Below, in pieces: positions 1 to 12,273 of a DNA stretch of 64,000 nt. The position numbers were made by a program, and so were the translations under genes. Origin of the DNA: Verticillium longisporum (Eukaryota > Ascomycota > Sordariomycetes > Glomerellales > Plectosphaerellaceae); NCBI GenBank assembly GCA_019188255.1, contig JAETXT010000004.1, forward strand, positions 4,154,001 to 4,218,000, written 5' to 3'. The notes under the pieces are model-generated. The model did no database searches and was not told the DNA's origin. It saw only the letters and a list, made by a program, of their open reading frames with translations. The number at the start of each line of letters is the position of its first letter. Position 1 is the first letter of the stretch.

Positions 1-2
1 GC

Positions 3-311
3 CTCGTCCCTCCTGAGAACAGAATGAATTTCTGGCATGCTCTGATGTGGCGTTCTCTGAAAAGCGAGGGGTGTGACGAGCCCATCGACAAGGCAGAGCA
101 CAAGAACAAGCATACGTTCACACGAATCGTCCGAATGAACGAGACAGATGAGAGTGGCCTTGTCATTTCGAGCAATGTCAACGTCACTATGCCGAAACCG
201 CCGGCCGAGTACGACAGGGGCAAGCCAGTGCTGGACCGCGGGTACTGCATCGTCGAGGGTCCAGTAGACTGGCTCGCTCGTGATACAACTAGCGTCAACT
301 CTGGTCTTTGA
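3..311 (+). CDS. 3' end of an unrecognised gene (partial)
   Basis: The frame is open from base 3 of the window to a TGA at 309-311, giving about 102 residues that probably continue upstream of the window. An internal ATG lies at 24. The peptide is mixed in composition, with charged stretches (KAEHKNKH) and the C-terminus DWLARDTTSVNSGL, and reads more like real protein than the shadow frames around it. I do not recognise the family. No membrane segment is visible, and because the N-terminus is missing nothing can be said about a signal peptide. It could also be a chance open frame at the window edge. Confidence 0.35.
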   Translation, partial: LVPPENRMNFWHALMWRSLKSEGCDEPIDKAEHKNKHTFTRIVRMNETDESGLVISSNVNVTMPKPPAEYDRGKPVLDRGYCIVEGPVDWLARDTTSVNSGL

Positions 312-2058
312 TAATTCTAGAAAAAGTTTGACTCGCCGCCGCAATATGAAAGCAAATGCACCGTGATACACATTTAGTCGTCGTACCGCATGCGCCTCGT
401 GTTTGGTAGTAGAGGACCCCTCCTGGCCTGAGCGCGCTCGAGCTCTCTGAGCTTTGATCCTCTTGGCACGCAGCGACAGGCCGGCATCTCCTTGTCATGG
501 GTGATTCCGTCGTTGATAAGGTGCAGAGACCCTGTCTCTTACGCCTGTGGTGGTAATAGTATGCAGATACCGAGTCGTCTTTCGCCGGGCCTACCTGGTC
601 AGGATGCGCGTCTTTGCTTCGTTGCGGCCGAGTACAGCTCGAGCTCGAGCAGGACGCTTGCCCCCCTCCCCGCATGACACTCGTCGTCGTCACGGCAGCC
701 CTTAGCATGATGCTCATAAGGCCGTTCGCAGCGTTGACATGTTTCGTGCGCTTGCCTCCCGTCCTTTGACACACGGAGCCGCCGACTGCCGGACTGAACC
801 TGGGGGCGATCGAGGGCAGCCAGGTCTGGCCGAGGGGTGTTCCGAGCGCCCGTTGAAATCGATCTGTCTGGTCTGGACGTGCCGTCGATACCTGCCAGTG
901 ATGCCCCGAGTTCGCAAGAACGTGCACAAACCCCCTGCCGAGTCCTTTTCCTCTGCATGCGAACGCGTACACTCTCAACCTTTGCTGCCCACTCACGCGA
1001 AAACGTGCTCTTCGTTGAATGAGAATGTGGCCATGATCGGTCGAGCAAACGTGCTCCAGCATGTAGAAGGTGCCTAACTGTGCCTCGAGAACGGCCCCAG
1101 AGGTGCCGATCAACCATTGAGACAGAACCAGGAATGAAACGTGTGCATAAACATATCCACTCACTCAGCCAGTATTTATGCTCTTATCTTTATGCTTCTG
1201 TCCTGTTCATGCCATCGCTACCATGAGAATGATGTGATGAGATGAAGGTGAGGGTGGCTGACACTGGTCATGGGCTGGGCTTTCAGAACCATTCTCTTCC
1301 GCTCGCGCCATCAAGGTCATACGCAGGAGCATGAGTACATGGTCAGCCCTGCCAGGAACAGCCGTCGGCGGTGGTGGAGCTCAATGACATGATGCGTAAC
1401 GAGTCGCGATGCTCAATACATGCTGCAGTGGCACACGCATCCCCCTGTTGCTCCGAGTGTCCTCGGCCTTACCCAGAAAACACTGACACTTTATAACGAC
1501 TCAGCACCTTCGTCCGAAAAGGCGACTCTGAACAAATGAATAGGCCCTTCATTGACACGTGAACTTCACCGCAATCAGGGCATGGCAGGGTCACGGCCAC
1601 GAGTTCCCCTCTCGGCACCTGATTGCTCTGCCGAGACAGTTCATGCATCCCCAGTTGCGGCCTTCCCCGCGTCGATAGTCCCGGAGCAACGACCGATTCG
1701 GGCGATCAAAGGCCGCCTGAACGGGCAATGGGGGGGTATTGGGGTACGAAGGCAAACAAACCATGAGGGGGGAAAAGAGGGGGATGAGGAGATCAGAGGT
1801 TGATGGCGGTGGTTCTCAATCTCGCATCATGACAAGCGACGCCGCCCGAATGAGCAGGTCCCAAGTCTCGTAGCCCCCGTGATGCTTATAACACCATGGT
1901 TTCGCCCCGACTCTTGATGATGATCCATCTCGGAGCAACCGACTCGGCCGTCGCAGCACCTCGTGATACCAGCAGCATAAAGAGTCTCGCCTTGTCCGTC
2001 CCATCTCTGAGACAACCTTGCCGTCCCTCCCTCCCACGTCGGCATCATCGCACAAAAC
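312..2058. other. intergenic, no supported gene
   Basis: Several long overlapping open frames occur on both strands between about 295 and 1164. They have shuffled, Cys/Arg/Ser-rich compositions, no recognisable motif and mutual overlap, so I treat them as chance frames in GC-rich DNA. The last few hundred bases are presumably the promoter and leader of the secreted phosphodiesterase-lectin gene that starts at 2059. No tRNA or repeat was recognised. Confidence 0.5.
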
Positions 2059-3390
2059 ATGAGACGGAACAGCATTCTGTTGGCGGCTGGCGCCCTCACG
2101 GGCCTCGCCTCGGCGCAGTCGTCGGGTGACATCAACGTGCTGACGATGAACGTCGCCGGTCTCCCCGCCATCCTCCAGGGCAACGACGTGCCGGGCGACA
2201 AGACGGTGAACTCGCGCCTCATCGGTACCAAGTTTGTGCAGCACGGGTACGACGTCGTCAACGTCCAGGAGGACTTCAACTACCACGCGGCGCTGTACTC
2301 GACGGCGACGCTGCCGTTCCGCACAGCGACCTCGGGCGGCGTCCCCTTTGGCTCGGGCCTCAACACGCTGTCGCAGTACGAGATGATCGACACGGTCCGC
2401 GTCAAGTGGGACACGTGCTCGAACGACTCGGGTTCCGACTGCCTGACGCCCAAGGGCTTCACGCTGACGCGGCTCGCCGTGAGCGACGACGCCGCGCAGG
2501 GCGCCGCCTTTGTCGACGTGTACAACTTCCACACCGACGCCGGCACGGCGGCCGGTGACCTGACGGCACGCACGGCGAACCTGCGCCAGCTGTCAGCCTA
2601 CATCACGCGGTGGTCGGCCGGCAACGCCGTCATCGCCTTTGGCGACAGCAACTCGCGGTACAGCCGCACGCCCGACGACATTCGCGTGTTCCGTCGCGAG
2701 AACGGCATGACGGACCCCTGGGTCGAGCTCGTGCGTGGCGGCGTCGAGCCGACGGCCGAGACCATCTGCCAGAGCCCGAGCACGACCAACACGTGCGAGA
2801 CGGTTGACAAGGCCTTTTACCGCTCGGGGCCGACGCTCAACCTCGCCGCCGTCGGCTGGGCCTACGACAGCACGCGCTTCCTCCAGCCCGACGGCAGCAT
2901 CCTGTCCGACCATAACCCCGTCGCCGCCAACCTGACGTGGTCGCTGCCGGCGACGCTGCGCCAGTCGGCCTTCCTCGGCGGGCCGCACGGCGACTGGTCA
3001 TCCGACGCCGCCGTGCTCGCCGCCCGGCCCTCGACGCCGCGTGCCACCCGCCTCGCCTTCCGAGGTGGTGCCCGCGTCGACGCCGTCAGCGTGACCCTCG
3101 CCGACGGCACGGTCCTCGCGCGCGGCGGCACCGGCGGCACAGCCTCCGAGCTCGTCCTCGCGGCCAACGAGCGCTGGACCGCCGCCACGCTGTGCCAGGG
3201 CAAGCGCAACGACCGCACGCGCATCTTCTCCATCGAGGCCCGCACCAGCGCCGGCCGCACCCTGCGCGCCGGCACCACGACCAGCGAGTGTCGCCAGTTC
3301 ACGGCCCCCGCCGGTTGGGCCATTGTCGGCTTCCTCGGCCGAGGGGGCGACGAGATTGACCGTCTCGGCTTCCTCTACGCGCGACAGTAA
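2059..3390 (+). CDS. secreted endonuclease/exonuclease/phosphatase-fold protein with C-terminal jacalin-like lectin domain
   Basis: A single exon encodes 443 residues. Residues 1-20 (MRRNSILLAAGALTGLASAQ) form a typical signal peptide ending in ASAQ. Residues about 24-300 match the DNase I-like phosphodiesterase fold: the Asn motif TMNVAGLP, the metal-binding Glu in VNVQEDF, the FHTDAG segment, GDSNS (the GDxN motif) and the C-terminal SDHNP with the catalytic Asp-His. The LxxNVAGLP and QEDF context resembles secreted sphingomyelinase/phosphodiesterase relatives more than nucleases. Residues about 305-443 look like a jacalin-type beta-prism, with a Gly-rich start (FLGGPHGDW) and the ending GFLGRGGDEIDRLGFLY. 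By inference it is an extracellular phosphodiesterase steered to a glycan by the lectin part; the substrate (phospholipid, nucleic acid or phosphate ester) cannot be told from sequence. The ATG at 2059 is the natural start because it begins the signal peptide. Confidence 0.88.
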   Translation: MRRNSILLAAGALTGLASAQSSGDINVLTMNVAGLPAILQGNDVPGDKTVNSRLIGTKFVQHGYDVVNVQEDFNYHAALYSTATLPFRTATSGGVPFGSGLNTLSQYEMIDTVRVKWDTCSNDSGSDCLTPKGFTLTRLAVSDDAAQGAAFVDVYNFHTDAGTAAGDLTARTANLRQLSAYITRWSAGNAVIAFGDSNSRYSRTPDDIRVFRRENGMTDPWVELVRGGVEPTAETICQSPSTTNTCETVDKAFYRSGPTLNLAAVGWAYDSTRFLQPDGSILSDHNPVAANLTWSLPATLRQSAFLGGPHGDWSSDAAVLAARPSTPRATRLAFRGGARVDAVSVTLADGTVLARGGTGGTASELVLAANERWTAATLCQGKRNDRTRIFSIEARTSAGRTLRAGTTTSECRQFTAPAGWAIVGFLGRGGDEIDRLGFLYARQ

Positions 3391-6300
3391 AGGCAGGGAC
3401 ACTGATCTTCCTTCAGACGCGTCATCATCTTTCTCCTCTGTGCCCGCTTTGTTTCTCAGGCTGGCTAGCAGCTCCCGCTAGCGATGTTGATTGTTGGGAC
3501 ACCAGGCGGTGCCGCCACCTCGGCCCTCACGGCCGACACATGTTCAGCGTCGATCAAACATCAGACGGTGTGTGAGATGGTCCTCCTATCCACATACGCC
3601 TCGGTCACTTCATCCCGCCCACCAACGCAACTCCTAGTCCTGAGCCCTACTCTTGGCCTCAACACTTCTCTTTTGTCTGTTCATCCATGTTCTGCCCTTG
3701 GCCTTCCTTCTTCACACACCCCCTCCCCCTCCGTCCGCCCTGCCCAAGTGACTGCAACTGCAGTGATGTCGACTTGACCATCCCTCAGCCGAGTGGCACG
3801 TCTGGCTTCAGGGGCAGGGACATGAGCAAAGAAGAAGCAATGGAAAAAAAGAGAGTTGGAAATCGATTCAAGAATAACCCTCATGCTGAAGACGCCATAC
3901 GCTTAAGGATGATCCCCCGCGTCTCAGCGCGCCTCGGGAGCCCGTGATCATGACATCGTCACCTGTCAGTGGTGGTCGAGACATGGATACATGACAATGG
4001 TCCAGCCTCGGTCGTGGGCTGTGTGGTATGAGTATGAGTGGCATCTAGTTAATCATTAGTCGCAAACGAAAAATAAAATAAAAAAATAGTTTCTCCCCCA
4101 ACATGCATGCGTCTCAAAAGCCTTCAGTGTGGGCTCTCCCCCCTCGGCGTCTGTCCCGCCCACGAAATGGTGTGAAGAAACATCGATCATATCCCCCACC
4201 CCGTACCTACACAATGCCACGCCTGCCACGCTAGTGATGAAGAAACCCACGGCACACATCGTTGCCGTCTCGCCTACCTACAGTAGCTTCCAGCCGCCCT
4301 GATCGCCATGGGGCCGGGCCAGTAGCAGAGCCCGTGGGGTATTGATCGACAGGGACCCCAGCAAGACCGCGCGCCTCCATTGGCAATCGCCTGTTTTCTT
4401 GCTGCCCAGGGCTGCCTCGGGAGTGCGACGGGACGGAGAGTGAAGAGGGCAAGTAGGTGAGTATATCGTACATGATGGCACTTGTCTCAAAACGCTGCTC
4501 CCTGGACCTGGCCCCGTGGCGTCCATGAGGCTACGTTTGAAGCGTGCACGTCGCATGTGATCAGAGGGCCCAAGCGTGCATTGAGAGCTCGACTGACGAA
4601 CCGGCCCCTTTTTTTCTTCTTGTTTTGTCCGTTGGCGCGTTCACCGCGGTTGCATGTAAAGAACTTGGCGAGAGAAGAGAAAGTCAGAACGTGCAGGTCA
4701 GCATAACATGATTCTAGGTTTGAGAAGCACGCCGGTTCCAAAAAGAACGTCCTCGAGGCGCGCCATTCTGGTAAGCCTCACCCCCGCAGGCCACGGAGCT
4801 TCCGAACACGGGCGAAGGCGCTCACTGGCGCTTGTGGATGCATGAAGTTCGGGAACGAGATAAAGGAGGGAGGGGGCGGCGAGAGAAGCCGGACGTTCGG
4901 GACCCAAAGCCATCCCGCGCGGCGCCGCTCGATGGCGTGGAGAACCCGCTTGGTATCCATCGTCATGCTCGTGGTGGCTGCAAGCGTGCCGCCTCTAACA
5001 TTTTGCCAAGCAATGGACCATGGTCTTGTCGGACCGTGGCTTGTATCCATGGATATCCCGACCCCGTCGACAACTGAGTGTTGTTCGCCCGACGATACCG
5101 GCTTTAACGGGTGAGGTGATTATATCCTGTCCAGAATAAAGTTCTCACACAAGGCGTCCGAATCTCGTGTTCTTGTCGTGCATCTGAGCTCCCCAGAGCG
5201 CCTTAGGTTCAACTTTAAACGGCCTGGATAACGGCGCCAAAAGCGCGGTCGGGAGGCTGATGTATCGATCGAGAGAATACAGTCTAGTCTGAAGCGTATT
5301 TAGATGAGGGTCAGGAACAGCATCGTGCTATCGGGGTTGTAGAGGCACGCCATGTCGATCTATCTGAGGCCATCGATAACAGAAGCTGCATGGCGTTGGC
5401 CGGCTCTCTCCTTAAAAGTAAAACTTGGAAATACCCCCCACGTCAATGTGAGAATTCTCGTTACGGTGATGAGTTTCTCTCAATATTCTACCGATTGGCC
5501 GGAAACGCACTTCAGTGACCACTGGCGACGCATCTTAGTGGGTCAGATCGGCGACCACCTGAAGCACAGAGGCAGAAACAGTCGCCACGCGTGAGTGTTG
5601 GTCCTTGCCGAGGGAGAGCATCTGTCGACAGGCGCCTTGGATGCATCTTGCCCCGATCACGGGATCGTGGGGGGACCGTTGATGGCCACGACCTTGTTTA
5701 ACTTCAAGCTCATACAAGGCCATCGGATATGCAGCTCAGTCTTCCAGGCAGACTGGGTTGGTATTTCACATAAGACATGCAGTTGGCGCAAGAGTACAGA
5801 CCAAAAAGGAATGCTTGCAAAGGTCAGTCTTGTGTGCTTCATGCGTCGTGGAAGGGTTGCATGGCTGCTTTAATGACCGATGACGATATATGCAACACAG
5901 TTCAGACAGCTGGAGGAGGCCAGTGAATCAGAGAGCCTAGTCTTCGTCTGATCAGGCGGCCAGAATGGTCAGCCGCAGTAAGATCAGAAGAAATCATCCC
6001 GAATGGTAACATGCCAGCTGCGTAGTTTCCGCATCCCGAGCACGCATAAATCCGGAGGGGTACAGGTGCCAACATGAAACGAGGATACCGTCAAGAATAC
6101 CATCCCCGAAACCCCGGGGTTCTAGTCATCTGTTCGCGACGCAATTGTGTAGACATCGACCAGGTGTGGCGAAGCATTATTGTCGGACCCTACTGACCCA
6201 AGACTAGTCCTTGGCCCTGGGCCTATCTTGTCGGTTTCTCGAGAGATGTTGGGTCGCCGGGAGCCACTCGCTCACGTCCTCTCGACCTTAGAGCTAGGGC

Positions 6301-7810
6301 ACGTAATACGTGAGGCTTACCCAGGCAGCCACCAAGTGCAGATTCTCTTGAACGTGCTATGGCCATCTGGAGTGACCACATCTCGACTCAGTGAACCGAC
6401 ATCGGCCATAATCAGCAAATTGGGCCTTTGTGTTGTTCTTGTGGTAAGTTAGTGGGCATGATCCAAGAATGCTGACTCTCTTTCGATGCGGGTGTGTAAC
6501 AACCATCACCAAGCATTAGGAATATTGGGCCAAGACCAACTGACTCATTGGTGCACTATCAACAAACAATTGCTCGTATAGACCGTTCTGGGACCGGCGA
6601 AATCCCAATTCCAGGATCTGCGAGAGTATACGTAGTCGCACAACGAACTAGGCTGTCTCGATGAGTCAATGCACTGCTCAGGTTCTTGTCAGTGACGGTT
6701 GGCCTGCTTGTACAAGTGATAGTGCGAAGCGCGGTGCGGCCCTTTCGAAGGCATACGTAATACACTTCCACGCAGTATTGAGACACCAAGCCAAAGGCCT
6801 GGTGGCAACATTTGGAACGCATGAACAGCTCTCACCAGGCGCCGCAGTATTGTACTACCAAATCCTCCGCGTGATGGACTTGTATGTCCTTAGACCCATT
6901 GGAGTGCTTATCGGCAGAGGACCGCAATGTAGAGTGTATTCGCTCACAAATTTCCCATGAGTCGCTCGACATCCGGCAAGTCCGGCTTGTAGGCAATCGA
7001 GCCGCTGGGAACGGGCAACGCAAGGGGAGGCAGGCAGACATTATTCCCGCCCCAGACGACGACCCTCCGATATCGTGTCGAGGAGGCGTAGATGCATTGC
7101 TCAACGCGGCCGGTCATGTGGCGTCTGCGAAGGTAGACATCGTTCGAGGATTGCTGAGCGTGGGGACTGTTCTGGCCGTGAACCAGGCATTGTCGTGTGG
7201 GTCGTGTGGTCTGGGCTTACTCGGCTCAAGGCAGAGCTTTTGCGACAGGGGAACCCTGCATCTTGGCGAGGCATACATGGCAGTTGGCAGGGACACTCTG
7301 GGGAGGGCCTGACCCTGTATTGGCCTGGCCCTGCCGTTTTTCCAAGCCGTGGGAGAACAACCAATGTCTGTCACGTCATCTGGACGAGAGGGAGCTTCGT
7401 TAGACAATAAGGCGGCGGGGTCGAAGAGGCCACACTTGTTATGGCAAGAAGTCTACTGCCAATATGTCGATATTCAGAGCATCGCAGAGTGCCATGATGG
7501 AATAGACTTCAACCGCCTGCAGTATGAACCATCCGGCGGAACCGAGTCGATCTTCCCCATTATCCGGTATCCGCATCACTGCAACACTGAGTGTGTTCCA
7601 GCTGGAGGGGAAGTGCCCTGTTCCCATATCGGGGAGGTGAGCCGAGAATACTCCCCTATTAACTCGTTGAGCGGCCAGCCATCGAAAAGCCATCGGAAGT
7701 GCAATCGGTGGCCGGGGTCATTAGTGGCATGCAGGAGCCCAGCCTTGCCAGTGTCCATTCCAGTCGAGGTGCCATCGTGGCAGCTGCGTTACCTGCCAAC
7801 CGAGACGCAG
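3391..7810. other. intergenic, no supported gene
   Basis: This is 4.4 kb with no frame showing a recognisable family. GC content drops compared with the flanking genes, and scattered 60-140 residue frames overlap on both strands. The frame at 6884-7312 (+) and one at 5535-5723 (-) look mildly protein-like but match nothing I know and lack convincing starts or splice partners. Old, decayed coding DNA is possible. No tRNA recognised. Confidence 0.45.
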
Positions 7811-8069
7811 GTACTATGGTATGCGGTAAGTTTCAATCATTTAACGAGTACCGACCAGGGAGCCGACCAGGGGGCCCGTTATTCATCGACTTCCCCATCG
7901 ACTACCCTGGCATCTTATCTATATCTCATTGGCTCGTTGACCAGCCTTATTAAGGTGGTATAATTTTGTACAAGGAAAGGAACGTCAGTTTTTATACCTT
8001 CTAAGCGTGCCCCATAAGCAGGGTTTATCGATACCTGACAGGCTATCGAAACTTTTGCCTCTGACCATG
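7811..8069 (-). repeat. dispersed 0.27 kb LTR-like repeat, copy A (inverted relative to copies B and C)
   Basis: This segment is the reverse complement of the two tandem copies at 50101-50368 and 50369-50635. Shared landmarks read on the minus strand are CATGGTCAGAGGCAAAAG, GACGTTCCTTTCCTTG, GGGCCCCCTGGTCGGCTCCC and GATTGAAACTTACCG. The element carries a TATAAAA box near its middle and has no coding capacity, as expected of a solo LTR or a short non-autonomous element. Differences between copies are largely C/T and G/A transitions. Similarity stops abruptly at both ends. Confidence 0.85.
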
Positions 8070-10700
8070 GAGGTGGCAATTGCAGTCGCGCCCTAGGCCA
8101 GCGCGTGGCGGCCTGGCTGATTGACTTCTCCATGCGTAGGCGACGTTGTAGTGCATGCGTGGCTGTGAAGATACCGCATTGATGAATGCAGGCCGGCCAT
8201 GCATCAGCGGATCATGTGTAGTACTGAATTGCTGGCTGTACGATGGTGCCAGCAATGGCGTCCCTTGACGCGTGTCAATATGGACACTGATTTCCGATAG
8301 TTTACGAAGGGAGATGTCCTGCTCCTCGGGCAGCCATTTTGCATTGACAACGCCAAACTCTTGAAGCCACTAGTCAGTGACCCCTCGCGCGAGGCGAACA
8401 AAGGAGGGAAGCAAGACAGGGTCGTCGTCTGCTGGAGGGGGGGCTGTTTCAGTTTATGCCGGACCGATGACGAGAGACAGAATGATCTAGCTGTTGCTTT
8501 TCGTAGTATAACACAGTCCAGGACAACATTGCGCTTCCACGGCGGCGGTGCCTGTGATGACGGCTACAGGGAGAAGGAAGCAGTAGCGTGGCTACAACCG
8601 TGGCACTCCATCAGCCAGTCAGTGTATTGCCTCCGCTCGCCGACACACGGTTCACCATTGGAGATGTCTCTGAATATGGCTTGCTGACTTGCAGTGGTGT
8701 CGATTTGGTGCGTCTTGGATGCTCGAATGTTTTGCCTCTCGGAAATGGTGGTTGGCGGACAGCAGTCAAGAAGCAACTAGGTCTTGTTAGAGGGTTTGCG
8801 GTCGTGGGGAACCTGAGCCATGGTCTTGGTCCGGCTTGCCAACGATATCGCGGTTTGTTGTTTGCCATGTTTGCCGTACCCAAGTGCCAACAAAACGCCT
8901 TCTTTGAGTCGACTAAAGAGCTAGTTGGTAGATCAGAGAGGGATCGCAATTGCCGGCAGGCGCGCGCAAAACCCTCTTGATCCAAAGTCAACGCCGCTTG
9001 GGTCGCAAGTCAAGCGGTGAGTTCGGGGGTGGTAGTCGGTTACTTGTGCCCCGCTTGGCCCACTGGTAGCGAGGGACTCGCAAAGTCCGCATCGCTGGTA
9101 ATCATCTCGTAAACAGAAGGCTTCGGGATCCGCTCATTAACCCTCTCTCCTGCATGATGTTTTTTTCAGCATACACAAAGATCATGACCACAGCCTTTCT
9201 GACACGACTTTGGGTGCTTGTGGTGCCGAGGACGAAAGCACGGAGCCCGCCGTTGCAGTGACGAGCCTGAAAAAGATGTGCACAACGAACGAGGATGAGG
9301 ACAACACGACACGACCCAGGCTGCGAGATTGCCTGGGCGCGGGTCCTTGCTGCCGACGGCCGCCCAGTGGCCAGTGGTGAAGATGAGGTCATCGTTCGGT
9401 GCAGTGATTGACCCCGGTTGGTAGGAACGAACATACGACACTACGTTGGTGCCCCGACGAGAGCCCTGATCTCGGCTCGCTGCGCCGTCGCCCCCGGGGG
9501 CCTCTGGTTGATTTGAGGAGTGAGGCTTGGCCTGCCCGGCTCTGATCGACCCCTCCTGTTGCCCTCACCGTACACGATTAGCAGGGCCTTGACCAGGACT
9601 CGAGGCAACAAGGCTCGTTTCGTCTGGTGGTGTTCCAGGGGTTGGCCCCGCCTGTCAAATGAGCTGTGACCCGTTACTCTGGCACGAGGCAGGGGAGCAA
9701 CGGGGCGACCGAGATGCTTCTGATCGCATCGGGCACGCGGCAACGGACTGCCCCGTACTGAGCCGCGAAATTTCTGAGCACTCTGATGACTTGCGGTGAT
9801 TGCGGAAGACTCTGTTGGCGCGCGAACTTGTGCTGGATGGAGACACCGGGATTCGGAGGCCGGGATGCGGAAGTCGAGTCCAAGTCCAAGCTAATAAAGA
9901 TGTACTGCACATCGAACGGTCCGAGGTTGCAGGGTCGGCAGACCTTGAACGATACCTGTGTTCGTGATTGCGGGCGGAGTAATCGAGTCTTGTGGACTTC
10001 ATGCCAACCGGCGGCTGGACCATGCTAATCGGCGGCTGGACGCAAGAAGGGGCAAGTAAGGGACAGACAAGAGCCGGAGGGGCAGAAAAGCAAAGCGTTG
10101 TGTTGCATCGCGATGGTGCACTAGGAAGTGTGCCTGCGCCTGAGCGCCGCTGCACAGGCAAAGGCACGAGCATTGGTGGGTGGTGCGTGCTACGGCTACT
10201 GCTCATGCTAAGGTACTAACTGCTGCTTGCTGGCTTGGGTTGATCTGAGCACGACCCATTTCCATCTTCAGGCGGCGTCAGGCAGTAAGAGCAGGGCAGT
10301 CAGACCCAGCAAGCAAGCAAGTGCCATTGGGGCGGGGCGGGGTCGGAGGGGGAGATGGGCAGGAGATGGGCAGGAGCTTCCTCTATGGCGCTGAGGTCAA
10401 GGAAGGCACAGAGCTCGAGTGGGGCCGGCGGTGGGCATCGAGCAGGAAGGACCTGTGGCCCCACGCCTCGTAGGGACCCCGTTCTTTCTTTTTTGCTCCT
10501 CCGGGTCCCTCGTCCCTCGTCTGTCTCCCCCTGCCGTATCGCCTTCCCCCGGTCGCCATCCCTGTAGCCAACTGGGATTCCGAGGGAGCTCCCCTTGTCC
10601 CTTGTACTCTCTCCGCTTCGCCGCTTCACCCCCAGGGGGTGGGTGCCGGCCGCGGCGACCCAGCGCTCGTCAGCCAGCACTCGCTCTTTGGCACGCCGTG
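8070..10700. other. intergenic, no supported gene
   Basis: There is no recognisable coding sequence. The opposed frames at 8588-8980 (+) and 8611-8991 (-) are about 125 residues each, have no domain, and the plus one starts without ATG. GC rises toward 10.3 kb. Nothing else is seen. Confidence 0.4.
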
Positions 10701-12273
10701 GACTGAGTCGGGATGCATCGACTAGGCCCTGCGCTCCTGTCAGTTCTCGGATGTGAGGAGCGAGTCACCCACTCATCACCGTCACGACGGTCAAACCGCC
10801 CTGGGTCACAGCACAAGTCCGAGGGTCAACCAACGCGAAAGCCCTGTGAATTGGTAGGCTTTCCACGAGCGTGCTCTGCAGTGCTCTTCCATTCCTCTTT
10901 TGTTTGAATCGAGCCCCTGGAGATCGTCTGTACTCAATCAAGATACGACTGTGATCAGAACTAAGATCAAAACCCTGTACTCGCCGTACTCGCATCATAT
11001 CACCGTCTTTCCCACCCGATTTCCCCCTCTTTCATTGCCTCCTTTGGCCCCATGTATGAGCACATCAAAAACCCACGCCTCCTGATAAATGACTACCTGC
11101 ATAAGGCCGAGTTTGGTACTTCACTTACTCGCCAAATGCCCTCGGCCCAACCCACCAGGCGCCCACAGACCTGGTTCCGAATTGTCTCGTCTCCCCAGGG
11201 ACCACAGACCATGACTCCTACATGATCAACTTGGGAGAAGGGCAGGGGCACCACCAATGCCGATGGATCGTCGGTCTTGTCTTGCACTTCGCCATCCCAC
11301 CAGCTGCCCACCTCATCGGATCCCACCCGTCGTCACCTAGGCGGTACCGGCGCAGGATTGGGCTGACCTGACTGAGTACAACCACTACTGGAGGTAGCTC
11401 CTTGGGTCCGTTCATAGCCCAGCCGGCCCTCGTTTGGTTCCCGAAACCACGAGTCGAGGCCTGCCCCCTGCCCATTTATCTCTTTTGCCATTTCCATTGC
11501 CCTTCGCTTTCCCACCCTCACCCCTGCGCCCACTCACGCCCCCCCCCCCTCCCTTTCCCTACCCGTGCTGTACCCTGTCCTGTCACTCTTGTCTCTGAGC
11601 ATGCGTATGCATCTATCCAGCAAGTGCTAAGGGCAAGCCCACTGTCCAAAGCACCTCTTGCTCCCCCCACACCCTCTTACCATCGACCCTCCCACCCTCC
11701 ACCCCCTTCCCAATCCACCCCATGTCAGAGCAAGAGGTCCAGAGAACGTCCTTAGGGCCGTGACATTCCTGTTGATCCCCCTTCCCCTCCCCTTCTCTCG
11801 ACCATCTCCCCTACGTTCCAAGTACTCACCATTACACGTCTCTCCGGCGCGAGGGAACATACCGACCGTACCACAACAATAACACAACTTGCTCGTCGCG
11901 ACTCCAAACTTCGAGCCTGGGCTGTCATTGCTCATCGACCGTCAGTCTACCAGTAGCAAGCAGCCACTCTCGAGACCAACGTCACTGCAGGCCGTGCCAC
12001 TCCAACGTGGGATATCAGTCCTGATTATTCGCGAACGGCCAAACCACCACATCCTTTCCAATTGATCAATCGACGCTACGACCTGTCAGCTGAGCGTCGC
12101 GAGCAACAGTCAAGACTCGTTTGAGACAGTCGGTCATCTTTGCTTGGGACTTCAGCGAGGCTGAAGCTGGCTCGACCCGGTGGACCCGAGAGTCGAGAAC
12201 CCATCGACAGGCGCCGCCTCTGACGGAAACAGCCTACTTCCCCCATGGTCCCCCAAATCACCTGCCGGCGATC
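10701..12273 (+). promoter_or_regulatory. pyrimidine-rich upstream region and probable long leader of the RasGEF gene
   Basis: From about 11.0 kb the plus strand is strongly C/T-rich, with runs of up to nine C near 11.54 kb. This is the usual composition of promoters and long 5' leaders of regulatory genes in filamentous ascomycetes. An upstream ATG at 12245 lies out of frame with the RasGEF start at 12274 and could act as a short upstream start. No transcription start is determinable. Confidence 0.4.

Noticed and set aside
295..1164. 289-residue minus-strand open frame
   Set aside because: Composition is shuffled, overlapping frames of similar length exist on both strands, and no motif or conserved pattern is visible.
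2593..3402. Long minus-strand and alternative plus frames inside the phosphodiesterase-lectin gene
   Set aside because: Shadow frames of a high-GC gene; only the frame starting at 2059 carries domain motifs.
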